Below, piece by piece: positions 13,203-26,600 of a stretch of 64,000 nucleotides of DNA. The position numbers and the translations under genes are program-made. Each line of letters opens with the position of its first letter. The stretch's first letter is position 1. Origin of the DNA: Muscardinus avellanarius. Its lineage: Eukaryota > Chordata > Mammalia > Rodentia > Gliridae. Where the stretch lies: positions 22,736,388 to 22,800,387 of the forward strand of contig OY726578.1 of NCBI GenBank assembly GCA_963383645.1, given 5' to 3'. Below the pieces are notes generated by a model, which saw nothing but the letters and a program-made list of their open reading frames with translations, made no database searches and had not been told where the DNA came from.

Positions 13203-16200
13203 CTCTTTTTGAAATAATTAGGGCTCTCCAAAGGTTGCCTCGTGTAGTGGTAAAAGCCCAGTATACAGGTGTATAATTCCATTTACATGGGGAGGCTGAA
13301 GCTAGAAGATTGTAAATCTAAGCCCAGCCTAGGAAACTTAGACCCTATCTCAAAGACCAAAGAGGGCCGGGGGTGTAATCCAGTGGGACAGTGCCCCTGG
13401 GTTCAGTCCCTAGTACTAGGGGATTAAAAAAAAAAAAGTTAAAAAAAGTACAGAACTAAAATAGGGCAGAGAGAGTCCTCATGCATTCTTGACCTAGCTT
13501 TCCTCAGTGGGCTAGTTTGCTTAACTCGATAGCGTATGACCAAAACAGGAACCTGACGCTGGCACAGTTACTAACTCCAACTTAGATCCTCTCAGATTTC
13601 AGCAGCTTTTATCTACACACTGTGTGTGTGTGTGTGTGTGTTATTGTATTTTTGGAGCTGTTTCCACATCTCGCACTGGCTCTTCTCATTCTGGCTGCCC
13701 ATGGGGAAGAGAACATGGCCATCCTGAGTGCTTGGTTTGCCGAGCAGTGAACCCTGTTCGCTTCCCCTGGTGTGTTCCCAGTGAGGACTCGGTAGGATGG
13801 AGTCAGGGAGGCTCAGGCTCCTCAGAGACCTGCCTCCCTCACAGCTTCGGGTATTTTCTTGCTGGCCTAGATCATGTTTCACTCCTTCGGCAATAAGCAA
13901 GGGAATCTGCACGCGATGCTGATCAACACCCCCTACGTCACCAAGGACCTGCTGCAGGCCAAGCGCTTCCAGGCGCAGTCTCTGGGAACCACCTACGTGT
14001 ACGACTTCCCGGAAATGTTCAGGCAGGTGAGTCCCGTGCTCAGACGCAGCGCTGGCCTCGGCCTTCTCACCCCAGACCAAACCGGCCCCCTATCCCGGTT
14101 ACACTTCTGAGACCTCATCAAAACAAGGTCTTTAAGACTTGGTAGTATCTGTTCCCAAAATAAACCTAATTTCTTCCCAGTGACAAAAGTAATAGCATAT
14201 AGAAGCTGTTAAGTGTCTCAGCTAACATTCTAACTGCTAAAATCCTAAACAACTGACCACACATTTGAGGAAAAAAGAAAATATATTTGCTTACGGTTTT
14301 TTATTTTTTTGAGATCTCTGAGTTTTGGTCCATGTCAGGCTGGGTTATGTCTGCAGATCTCAGGATGTGGCGGTGGGAGGCAGAAAGAGGGAGAGAGCGA
14401 AGGCTCTGCCGTCACGTCACAGTGGCTGACGCAAGAGAGCTAGCAATCAAGCAAGGGGATTCAGAGACACAAGCACGGCCCCCAAGGCCACACCCTAGCA
14501 CCCGACTTCTCAGCCACACTCCACCCGCCGAGGTGACCACCCAGGAACTCCGTCACACTGAATTTACACACCAATGAGATCACAGCCCTCACGACTTAGT
14601 TGCATCAACTCTGAGCGTTAATGCATGAGCTCCCGGGGCCCAGCCGTGTCTAACCGTAACAGGACGATAAAGGGAAATGGGAAAAAAGAAAAAGTAACTG
14701 CCAGTTCCATGTTCTATGACAGATTGCTTCACATTCTGATCTATTTTCTCCTGGTCTTTTAAATGCTCATTTAGTAAGTAACTGCTACAAGCCGGGGCTC
14801 ACGCTAAATCCAGGAGGAAGAAGATGGGGTCCCTATTATTGAGGATTCTTCAGTTTACCCTTAGAAAACATTTGGGGTACCAGGTGTGGTAGCACAAACC
14901 TGTAGTCCCAGCACTTGGAAGACAGAGGCAGGAGAATCTGTTGATCTCAGGAGTGTGAGATCAGCCTGGGCAACACAGCCAGACTCTGTCTCAAAAAACA
15001 ACAACTACAAAAAACACTATAAAAAAATTCAGACTCAACAGAGCTACCAGATGGGTGCCTGGTGTTTATTATTCTGAATAATATTCCTTCCTCCCTGCCT
15101 CCCTCTCTTCCTTCCTCTTCTCCTCCTCCTCCTTCTCGATTGAATTCAATAGCATTTCTACCTCTGAGTTATACCCCTAGTCCTTTTTATTTTTATTTTT
15201 TAATTTTGAAACAGGGGCTTGCTAAATTGCCGAGGCTGGCCTCGAACCTGTGATCTTCTTAGCCTTCCAAATTCTTGGATTACAGGTGTGCACCACTGCA
15301 CCCAGTTTATCTCATGTTGATAAAGAGTAGAGAAAGGAAGGAGGGAGGGCAGGGTGGAGGGGTGGGAGGAAGGAAGGAATCAATCCACCCTGCTGTCGTG
15401 ACAGCTCATGCCCAGCAGGGCAGGACAGCGGCTCCTGCTGCTGACTTCACATTCTCCCTCTTTCCTCCCCTTTCACAGGCTCTCTTTAAACTGTGGGGCT
15501 CCCCAGAAAAGTACCCCAAAGACATCCTGACGTACACGGAGTTAGTTCTGGACCCTCAGGGCCAGCTGGTGGAGATGAACCGACTTCCTGGTGGGAATGA
15601 GGTCAGAGCCTGGCCTCTGGCTGGGGAAGCCTTTTTTTTTTTTTTTTTCTGTTAATTTGTTTAATGAAAAAAGTAGGATTATTTTTAAGCCAATTTAAAT
15701 GGATATTACTCCTGGATGACCCAAGGCATGTTTTTGCTTAGGTAAGTAGTTACCTTATATAATATTATTGGTGCTTTTTTTTGCCACTAGATGAAAGTAA
15801 TATCACATAATAATTAATTCTAATATTTAAATCAGCACCAAGAAATGAAATTGAACAAAACTATGGTTTTTTTTGTGGGGGGGATACTGGGGATTGAATG
15901 CAGGGGCATTCTACCTCTGAGCTACATCCTGAGCCCTTTTTATTTTTATTTGTTTTGCTTTGAAACAAGAGTCTCACTAGGTTGCTGAGCGTCTCGCTAC
16001 TTGCCGAGGCTGGCCTCGAACCTGTGATCCTCCTGTTTCAGCCTCCCAACTACTGAAATTATAGGCGTGCGCCACTGTGCGCGGCTCGAACAAAACTCTT
16101 AAATACCAGTTTCATGTATTGAATGTATTTCCTGTGAAAGAGGAAACTAAGTTTTCCTTGTGTGCTTACGTCTTTCCAGGTGGGCATGGTGGCCTTTAAA

Positions 16201-17303
16201 ATGAGGTTTAAGACCCAGGAGTATCCAGAAGGGCGCGACGTCATCCTTGTGAGCAATGACATCACCTTCCGCATCGGGTCCTTCGGCCCCGGGGAGGACC
16301 TTCTGTACCTGCGGGCGTCGGAGATGGCCCGGGCGGAGGGCATCCCCCAGATCTACCTGGCGGCCAACAGTGGGGCTCGCATTGGTCTGGCAGAAGAGAT
16401 CAAACACATGTTCCAGGTGGCCTGGGTGGACCCGGAAGATCCCCACAAAGTATGTCACGGTGCCGGGTGCCGCGGTGACGCTGCTCGGCCGGCACAGGCT
16501 GAACGTCCCTGATGTCTGCGATGCTTCAAAATCCGGAACCTTTTGAGTGCCACTATGACCCCTGCCTCCCAAAGTGGGAAATTCCACACCTGACTTACGA
16601 TGAGTCCCCGTCAAAACAAAGGCCCGCTAAGAATACGGTGTAAAATTTGCTTCAGCTCACATATATGAAAATATCCCAATCGGAAAACAATCTCAAATCC
16701 AAAACACTCGTGGTCTCAAGCATTTCAGACAAGGGGTGTTCAGCCTGTGTTGGATTCTCACTGGGGCGATTGTCAGATCCCACTGAGGCAGAGAGGCACA
16801 GAGGACCTTGGCGGTATAACAATTGCCTTGAGAGGTGGCGATTGGGGAAAACATGCCTAAAAAGACTCCTTAGGAGGATAAGGATGAAAAAGAGTCTGTA
16901 CATCCTGAGCTGATTCACGCAGAGCGTCTTCTGAGTGCCCTGTGCGCCAGAAATGCCAAGCAGTGTACATCCCGGGCTCAGAGAGCTCGTAAGAATCACC
17001 TGGGATGTACAGACACCAGCTGGAGTGGGAGGCAGAGAAGGCGGAGGGTGCGACACGTGTACAGTGACGCGGCTGCGGGGACGGCCACCCTTCCCAGCCA
17101 GAGCGTGCGTCTCAAAAAAGTGACCCTGCCTCTTCCCCTAGTGGGCACAAAAAGTACTTGGAGAACAGCAAAAACATGTTTCCCTCCTTCTCTCTTCTCC
17201 CTTCCTTTCTTCTTTCTCCCCTTTTTCTTTTGTATGGCACTGGGGACTGAACCCAGGGGCATTCTACCTTTGAGAGCTACACCCTCAGCCCTATTTTATT
17301 TAC

Positions 17304-17337
<34 letters not shown>

Positions 17338-19306
17338 TTGGTGGTACTGGGGTTCCTGGAAGCTCTTCTACCTCCGGGATACACTCCCAGACCTATTTTA
17401 TTTATACTTTTTATTTGGAAACAGGGTCTCTTAAGCCAGCGCATTTGGCTTCGAACCTGCACGATCCTCCTGTCTCCGCCTCCCAAGTGCAGGGATTACA
17501 AGCGTGCGCCACCACGCCCGGCTTAATTTTTGTTTTGAAACAAGGTCTGCCTAACTTGCTGACTCTGGCCTCAAACCTGTGATTCTCCTGCCTCAGCCTC
17601 CCAAGTACTGGGATGACAGGTGCGTGCCACTCTGCCCAGTTTGTACTATTTTCTCTCTTTTTTAAAAGAAATGTCAGTGTGCTTTTATTGGGACGTTGTA
17701 ATCTCACGCCATAATGTAAATCACACTGACAATGACATGCGTGCACACAGCACTTGGTTCTCCTTCCACCTCCCCATTTCCCTCGCTCCTGATTCAGAAT
17801 GCCCAGATTGACAGTATAATCACGTGGACGCACATGGTTGGTAGTATTTCATTAGCGGACCTCAGTCTTCCTCCTCCCCTACCCTTAGAGCTCCTCCGTG
17901 GCTCCATTGAGATTCCTCCTTCATTACCTGGAGTCCCTTTTGTCTCTCGATGACTCCCTACCCTGCACATATTAGAGAAAAGAAATGACCCTTCACTCCC
18001 TGTGATTGGCTAGTCCCAACGGAGCCAGGTCCTTCTATTTTCTTGCAAATGACACAGTTTTGTTCTTCTTCATTGCCGAGTAGAATTCCGTTGTGCGTAT
18101 TTCCTATGACTGTGATCCATTCGTCTGTGGGTGAACACTTGGGCTGGTTCCGTAATTTGGCCACTGTGGATTGTGCTGCTGTGAACTGAGTGTGCGCATG
18201 TATTGCTGTATTCTCTGTTTTCAACACCTTGGGAAAGATGCCTGGGAGTGGTATAGCTGGAGCGCGTGGTGGATCCATTCCCAGTTTTCTAAAGAATCCC
18301 CACAGTGATCTCCTTATTGGCGGAACTAGTTTGCGGTGTAGAAGACTTCATGTTCCTCCACATTTATTGTTATTTGACTTCTCAATGATTCCATTCTGAC
18401 TGAGGTTAGTTTGAATCTCCGTGTAGTTCTGATTTGCATCTCCCTGACTACTAATGATGAATGTTTTTTCATGTATCTCTTGGCCATTTGGGTCTCTTCT
18501 TTTCTGAAGTATCTATTCAATTCAGCCGCCCATTTCTTTGATGGGGTTGTTTGTTTTCCTAGTGTGTAAAGTCTTTTAAGGTCTTTGTATGTTCTAGATA
18601 TTAGTCATCTCCCAGCCCTCTGGTAAAGGTCTTCTCCCATTCTGTAGGTTTACTCCTTAGACTCTTGATGATTTTTAGTTTGTCGACATCCCACTTATTA
18701 ATTCTTGTTTTTATTTCCTCAGTTTTGAGGGTCTTCTTGAGGAAGTTTCTACCTGTGCCTGTATGTTTCAGTGTTGAATCTATGCCCTCCTGTAATAGCT
18801 TCATAATCTCTGATCTAACTTCCAGGTCTTTGAACGATCTTGAGTTGATTCCTGTGCAGGGTGAAAAGTAAGGATTTAGTTCCATTTTTCTACAAATGGA
18901 ATGAAAATTATAAAACACTAAAAATGAAGATCTTGGAAGGTTGAGAGATCTTTCTTGTTCTTGGATAGGCAGAGTATCTTTACCTGAAAGATGTGTTTCT
19001 TGCCAGGCGTGGTGGCGCACGCTTGTCATCCCCGCGCTTGGGAGGCAGAGACAGGAGCATCGCGCAGGTTCGAAGCCACCCGCGCTGGCTTAAGAGACCC
19101 TGTTTCCAAATAAAAAAGTATAAAATAGGTCTGGGAGCATGGCCCAGAGGTAAAAGGGCTTCCAGGAACCCCAGTACCACTAAAAAAAAAAAAAAAAAAG
19201 AAAAAAAAGAAAAAAAGAAAGATCTGTTTCTTGCCCGTAGCATAATAGATTAATGTTTTTAATCCATTTTGCCACCTTATGTCTTTCCTTCCTTCTTCCC
19301 TCCTTC

Positions 19307-19344
<38 letters not shown>

Positions 19345-21463
19345 CTTTTTCTTTCTTTCTTTCTTTGCAGTACTGGGGATGGAATCTAGAGGCGCTCTAC
19401 CTCGGAGCTACAACCCCAGCCCTATTTTTTATTCTTTATTTTGAAGCAGGGTCTCACTGAGTTGCAAAGGACCTCACTAAGTAGCTGAGGCTGGCCGCGA
19501 ACCCAGGTCCTCCTGTCTCAACCTCCCAAGTGCTGGAATTACAAGCATGCATCATCACACCCTGCTTACCGTATGTCTTTTGATTGGATGGTTGAGGACA
19601 TTAATATTTAGCATAATTACTATTTTTTGTGTGGTGCTGGGGGTGGAACCCAGGGGCTTTTCTACCTTCGAGCTATACTCCCAGACCTATTTTATACTGT
19701 ATTTGGAAACAGGGGCTCACTAAGTTGCTGGGAGCCTCACTAAGTAGCCGAGGCTGGGATTACAAGCGTGTGTCACCACGCCCGGCTTAGTATGATCATT
19801 GAGAGACAATTTTAATTCCTAACATTTTGAGTTTTAACTCTTGTTTGAGGTAGTGTTTGTTCTTCTTTGCCTAGTTGTTTGTTTGATGGGAATCATTGTT
19901 TCCCTGGTCTGGCATTTATTTATTAATTCTTCTTTGTAATTAATCTCTTTGAATATTTTTTTGTAGTGCTGGTTTGGAAGACATAAATTACTTCAGCTTC
20001 TGTTTGTCATGGAAGGTTTTTATTTCTCCATCGAATTTGAGAGCTATTTTTTCTGGTAGAATAGTTTTGGCTAGAAGTTGTTTTCTTTCAGTTTGGAATA
20101 TGCCTTTACAGGCTTTAATGACTTGTTTTTAGAAATCTGGAGTGATTCTTATTGGTTTGTCTATGAATGACACTTGGTCTTTTACTTTTGTTGCCCTTAA
20201 GACTCTCTCCTTGGCCTCTACATTTGTCAATTTAATTATTATGTGGTGTGGTGAACCTTTATTATCTGGTGTGGTGAACCTTTTCTCTGATCTTGTCTAC
20301 TGGGGGCACTATATGTTTTCTGTACTTGTGTGTCAACCTCTCTTTCTATGTTTGGAAAATTTTCTGATACTATTTCTCTGAAAAGATTATTGATTCCTTT
20401 GGTTTCAGCTTCTATTCCCTCTTCTCTGTCTACCATTCTTGGTTCAGCTCTTTTTAAATCGGCCCATATCTCTTTTATGTTCAGTTCATGCTGTCAGAGT
20501 TTTTCTAAGTTACCTACTATGCATTCATTTTGGGAATGGTCATCTTCTAAGAGTGAGATTCTATTTTCCATGTGGTCTAGTTACAGTTTACAGTTTGTAT
20601 TAATGCCTTCATCTCAATTATTGCGTCTTTCATTTTCTTTAGAGCTCCAAAACCTGAAACTCTTTGAGCACTGACATAATGCTACGAGTAGAAGATGCCA
20701 CACCTGACCTCAGAAGATAGGTTGCAATCTGTGAAAGCATACAAAATTACTAAAATTGCTGTTACTATTCCATTTACAAAATTACTATTCCATCAAATTA
20801 CCTTTGGCCTCTCCACGTATAAAATGCACATGAAACATAAATGGAATTACGCATGGTGGCTCACACTTGTAATCCTAGTACTTAGGAGGCTGAGACAGGA
20901 TGATTGCAGATTTGTGGCCAACCTCAGGAACTTGGTGAGGCCCTTCGCAACTTAGACCCTGTTTAAAGAAAAAAAAAATAAATTTGGGCCTGGGAGCTAT
21001 TCAGAGGAAGAACACCCCTAGGTTCAATCCCTAATACCACACAAACAAACAAACAAACAAAAAGAATTTTATGTTTAAACTTGAGTCTCATCCCCAAGAT
21101 ATTTCATTATGTAGATAAAAATATTTCAAAATTTGAGATTATTCCTAATCCAAGACACTTCTGGTCCTGATCATGTTGTATAAGGGAAACATAACATGTT
21201 TATATACACATACGCAGTACATAAACAGCACAAAAGTAGTTTATCTTTAATATTAAAATTTCAAGCCAGGCATGGTAGCACACAACTGTAATCCTAGTAC
21301 TTGGGAGGCTGAGACAAGAGGATCGCAGGTTCACAGCCAGCCTCAGCAGCTTACTGATACCTCTGCAACTTAGTGAGTCCCTGTTTCCAAATAAAAAAAT
21401 AAAATAGGGCTGAAGGTGTAGCTTGGAAGTAGAAGGTGCCTGCGATCATCCCCTAGGTGCCAA

Positions 21464-21503
<40 letters not shown>

Positions 21504-23598
21504 ATAATTTCATGTTTGGGTATGCTAGCAAGAAGGAAAAAAATTACTTTATAAGTCTCTTTGGGGAGCAATACTGAAAAGACAGAATTTCTGAATCAGA
21601 GAATACAGGAAGAGTGTGAGGCCATGTTATCAGGACACTTGAAGGTGTTTAGCTCCAAGCAGACCTTTAAGAGCTGTCACTAAAATGGTCTTAACAGAAA
21701 GTATGCTAGTGTTATTAATTTCCACTCCTGCAGTGTTGACATTGGAAAAAACAAAACAGTATCTTGTCAAAGTGCCGGAAACTGGATGCATAGGTTGATG
21801 AGGGTATATTTTCCAGGGATTTAAATACCTGTATCTGACCCCCCAAGACTATACCAGAATCAGCGCCCTGAATTCGGTCCACTGCCAGCACATTGAGGAA
21901 GGGGGCGAATCCAGGTAGGCGGCTTCTCGGGGAGCTCCTTGCTCTTCCTGTTGCTAACCAACTGATCATGGGGAACCTCTTTCTTTGCCTCTGGGCTCAT
22001 GGCTGTGCTTTGAAGTGGGGTGGTACTTGTGGAGTGGGACCCCTGAGATCTCAGTTCAGGGTCGGATGATGCGTACCTTTGGAACACGGTCTAGCTGTCC
22101 TAAAACGAGTCACCCAAGGTAGCATAGCATGCAGGGAGAATTGGACTGGGTTCCCATGATGCCCCAGGAAGTCAGGTTTTATCAGCACCTCATCCAGATG
22201 CAGCTGTCATTTGGCAACCTGGGAAGATGTGGGGGATGATGGGGCCTACCGAGGGCTCTTGACTGTCTCTTTTAGGGGAAATTTTTTTGTTGTTGTTAGT
22301 TGGATTTATCAAATCATAATTTACCAGATGTGATTTTCTGGAGTGCCAGCGATCTATGAAGGGAATGTTTATGGAAGTTTTGTTTTTGTTTAATTTCTAT
22401 CGTTAAATCAGTTTGGGAAACACCAGACTTGAGATCTAACAGGCCTTCTTAGACCCTTTAACACATTAACATACTTTCTGAATTTCTTTTTTTTTTTTTT
22501 TTTTTTCATTTGGTACTGGGGATTAAACTCAGGGGCATTCCACCTCTGAGCCACACCTCCAGCCCTTTTTATTTTAATTTTTTTAATTTTGAAACAGGGG
22601 TCTCAGTAAGTTGCCAAGGCTGACCTCAAACCTGAGATCCTCCTATCTGCCTCCCAAGGACGGGGATGACAGGTGTGTGCCACCATGCCCCGTTGCCTTT
22701 TGAGTTTCTGAGAGGCATTTGTCTGGAGAGCATTTCTCATACTTACATGACCATGAAGTCTTGGTTAATGGGTCACATGCCCCTGTCTCTCTGTGGACCA
22801 AACGTTGGTCTAGATTGTTCTGGAGGAATGCGGGGAGGGGTGACGTTTCGCTCAGACAGCCTCTGGACAGGTGGAGGAGGGGTGGTGATGGTTAAAGCTG
22901 CGCTTGACATGTCAGACGTTTTAGCACCAAGCTTGAGGGTCCTCGGCTGCTTGATCCTCTTCCATTATTTTACCCTGTTCCTCCCTCCTGCTCCGAGCCC
23001 TGGGCAAATGTCTCAACCCCGGCCGCTTTGGGCCGAGAGCCCTGCCTTCACCCACACCTGGTTCTTGAAGGTACGCCGTCACCGACATCATCGGCAAGGA
23101 CGACGGCTTGGGCGTGGAGAACCTGAGGGGCTCCGGCATGATAGCTGGGGAGGCCTCCACGGCCTACGATGAGATCGTCACCATCAGCATGGTGAGTGGC
23201 TCCTGTTTTCTTTGTGTTTTCAACTTACCATTGGAGGAACTTTGAAATAGTCATTAAAGTAAAGGTCGCACAGCCCTGTTGATGAGTCAGCCCACAGCCC
23301 CTACACTTTGTTTATCGTATTCCAGAGCCAACTCTCCTGTCAGCTCTTCTTACCCATAAATACTTCAGGGTGGACTTTTAACATATAAGGATCTGTTTCC
23401 TCCTGCCCTTTTTTTTTTTTTTTTTTTTTGTGGTACTGGGGATGGAACCCTTCTACCCTCCGGGCTACACTCCCAGACCTATTTTTATATTTTTGAAACA
23501 GGGTCTCTTACGGCAGCACGGTTGGCTTCGAACCTGCGCGATCCTCCTGTCTCCGCCTCCCAAGCGCGGGGATTACAAGCGTGCGCCACCATGCCCGG

Positions 23599-23675
<77 letters not shown>

Positions 23676-26600
23676 GAAACAGGGTCTCTTAAGCCAGTGC
23701 GGCTGGCTTAGAACCTGTGCGATCCTCCTGTCTCCGCCTCCCAAGCGCGGGGATCACAAGCGTGCACCACCACGCCCGGCTTCTTTCCCCTTTTTAACGT
23801 AACTACAATTGTATTAATACACCTGACAGAGTCAACAGAGCCAGGTGGAGTGGTGCATGGCTGTAATCCCAGGCTTTGTGAGGCTGAGACGGGAGTATCG
23901 CAGGTAGGAGGTCAGCCTCTACGCTTAGGGAGATCCTGTTTCAAATTTAAAAATAAAAAGGACTGAGGGTGTAGCTCGGAGGTAGGATGCCCCTGGGTTC
24001 CATCCCCAATACCTCCTCCCCGCAAAAAGTAAATTTTTTTTTTTGGTGGTACTGGGGTGGAACCCAGAGGCTTTCTACCTCCAGGCTATACTCCCAGACC
24101 TATTTTTATATTTTATTTTGGAAATAGGGTCTCACTAAGTTGCCAAGTGCCTCACTAAGCAGCTGAGGCTGCCTTCGAACCTGTGCAATCCTCCTGTCTC
24201 CGCCTCCCAAATGCAGGGATTACAAGCGTGACTTAGGAGACCCTGTTTCCAAATTAAAAACAATCATATAAAAATAGGTCTGGGAGTGTAGCTCGGAGGT
24301 AGAAGGGCTTCCAGGAACCCCAGTACCACCAAAAAAAAAAGAGAAACGGCTACATATCTAAGGATCTATATTTTGGAACAGCTTAGGACTCACCAGAAGT
24401 AACATGATGGTAGAATTCTCAGTACCCTTCGTCTGGCTTCCCCCATGACAACATCTTACCTAACCACAGTAACAAAACAAGGACATTGATGTAGTGGGCA
24501 CAGTTCTGTTAACTCAGTGCGGGCCTTCATGTGGATTCCAGCAGCTTCTCACACTCCCAGGTGTCCTTTGGGTTGTGGAAGGCTGTGACGGCTGGCGCAC
24601 GGTTGAGCTCAGAAGAGCTACACGCAAGCGTCTTAAGATCCAGAACGTTCTGTCGTTATCTTTACAACATTCTTCTTCCTCGTTAGCCATGGGTTTTTTT
24701 GTGTGTGTTTTGTGGTATTAGGGATGGAGCTACACCCCAGCCCTATTTTTTTTTAATTTATTTGGAAATAGGGTCTCACTAAGTTTCAGAGGCTGGCCTT
24801 GAACCCACAATCCTCATTTCTTAGCCACTCAAGCACTGGGATTATAGATGGCTACCACCAAGCTCAGCTCAACCATATATATATTTTGATAGAAAGTGGT
24901 ACGTGTCAGGCCGGGCGTGGTGGGCACGCTTGTAATCCCCGCACTTGGGAGGCGGAGACAGGAGGATCAAGCTGGTTCGAAGCCAGCCGCGCTGGCTTAA
25001 GAGACCCTGTTTAAAATAAAAATATAAAATAGGTCTGGGAGTGTAGCCCGGAGGTAGAAGGGCTTCCAGGAACCCCCCAGTACTACAAAAAATAATAAAA
25101 TAAAGTGGTACGTGTCAGCTTTCTGTTCTGTAACACACACCAAAGACAATCAGCTTATAGAGAGGAAAGGTCCCCTTTGGCTCACAGTTTTGGAGGCGCT
25201 GCTCTCTGCTCCCCTGTCTCTGTGGCTTTGGGCCTGTGGTTAGGTAGCACTTCATGATGAGAGGTTATGGTGAGACACAGTCACCCACCTGATGCCCAGG
25301 AAGCCAGAGAGGAAGGGGCTGGGGTCCCACCGCCCCCCTCAGGTGCACAATTTTAGTGACCCGAGGGCCTCCCGCCAGGCCCCACCTCCCAGCCTTGCCA
25401 AGCTGGGAACCAAGCCTTCCACACATGGCCTTAGGTCCACTTGGCAGCAGAAGCCGGGCTCAGCCCTACAAGGACTCGAAGGATGAGCTTCTGTCCTGCT
25501 TTGGTCCGATGGGGCTGCCATCAGCCGAGATGTGACTGATGGGCTCTCCCTCTGCCGGGCAGGGCGTGCCACCCCATGGGGCTCAGAGGGGTCCTGTCCC
25601 CACAGGTGACCTGCCGCGCTCTTGGGATCGGAGCCTACCTGGTGAGGCTGGGCCAGCGGGTCATCCAGGTGGAGAACTCCCACATCATCCTCACGGGAGC
25701 AAGTGCTCTGAACAAGGTAACTGGGGGGCCGGCGGAGGAGGGAGCCCTTGGGGTCAGAGGTCACTTAATTATTCCCACAGTCCTCTCTTTGGTGCCTTTT
25801 CTCAATACAAAACCAGCTTCATTCCTACTGACGTGAGAGCTATTTTTCCAATTTGCCGTTATTTGAGCCCCTTATGAGCCAAAATAAAATTAATTTCTAA
25901 GCTGTTCTGGCAAACTGTCTTATATTCTTTTTGTGTGTGAGAGTGGGGAGGTACTAGGGGTTGAACCCAAGGGCTTTCTACTCTGAGCTACATTCCCACC
26001 CCTAATATATATAGTCTTTTTATTTTTATTTTTGTATGTATGTATGTATGTATTTATTTATTTATTTTGCGGGTCTGGGGATGGAACCCAGGGGCATTTG
26101 ACCTCTGAGCTACACCCTCTGCCCTATTTTTTATTTTTTATTTTGAAACCGGGTCTCACTGAGTTGCAGAGGGCCTAAGTAGCTGAGGCTGTCCGCGAAC
26201 CGCCATCCTCCTGTCTCAGCCTCCCGGATGCTGGGATTACAAGTGTGCGCCAACATGCCCGGCTATCTTTTTTATTTTTTAAACAAGGTCTCACTAAGTT
26301 GCTGAGGGCCTCACTAAATTGCTGAGGCTGGCCTCAATCCTGTGATCCTCCTGTCTCAGACTCCTAAGTCCTGGGATAACAAGTGTGAACCACCATGTCC
26401 AGCTAGTTTACATTATTTTTTTTTTAAATAAAATTCATGGGGTATTATATTTTGCAGAAAACTGGAAAGGTTCCTCCGAAAGTCATTTTGCTGTTTCTGT
26501 AATTTTGGTGTAGCTCCCTCTCAGGTTCTGTCTTGTCGTGGTTGACTCACAGTGACTGGGCAGTTCGGCCATTTTATTTTCTCACTGTGCCGAGAGGTTT

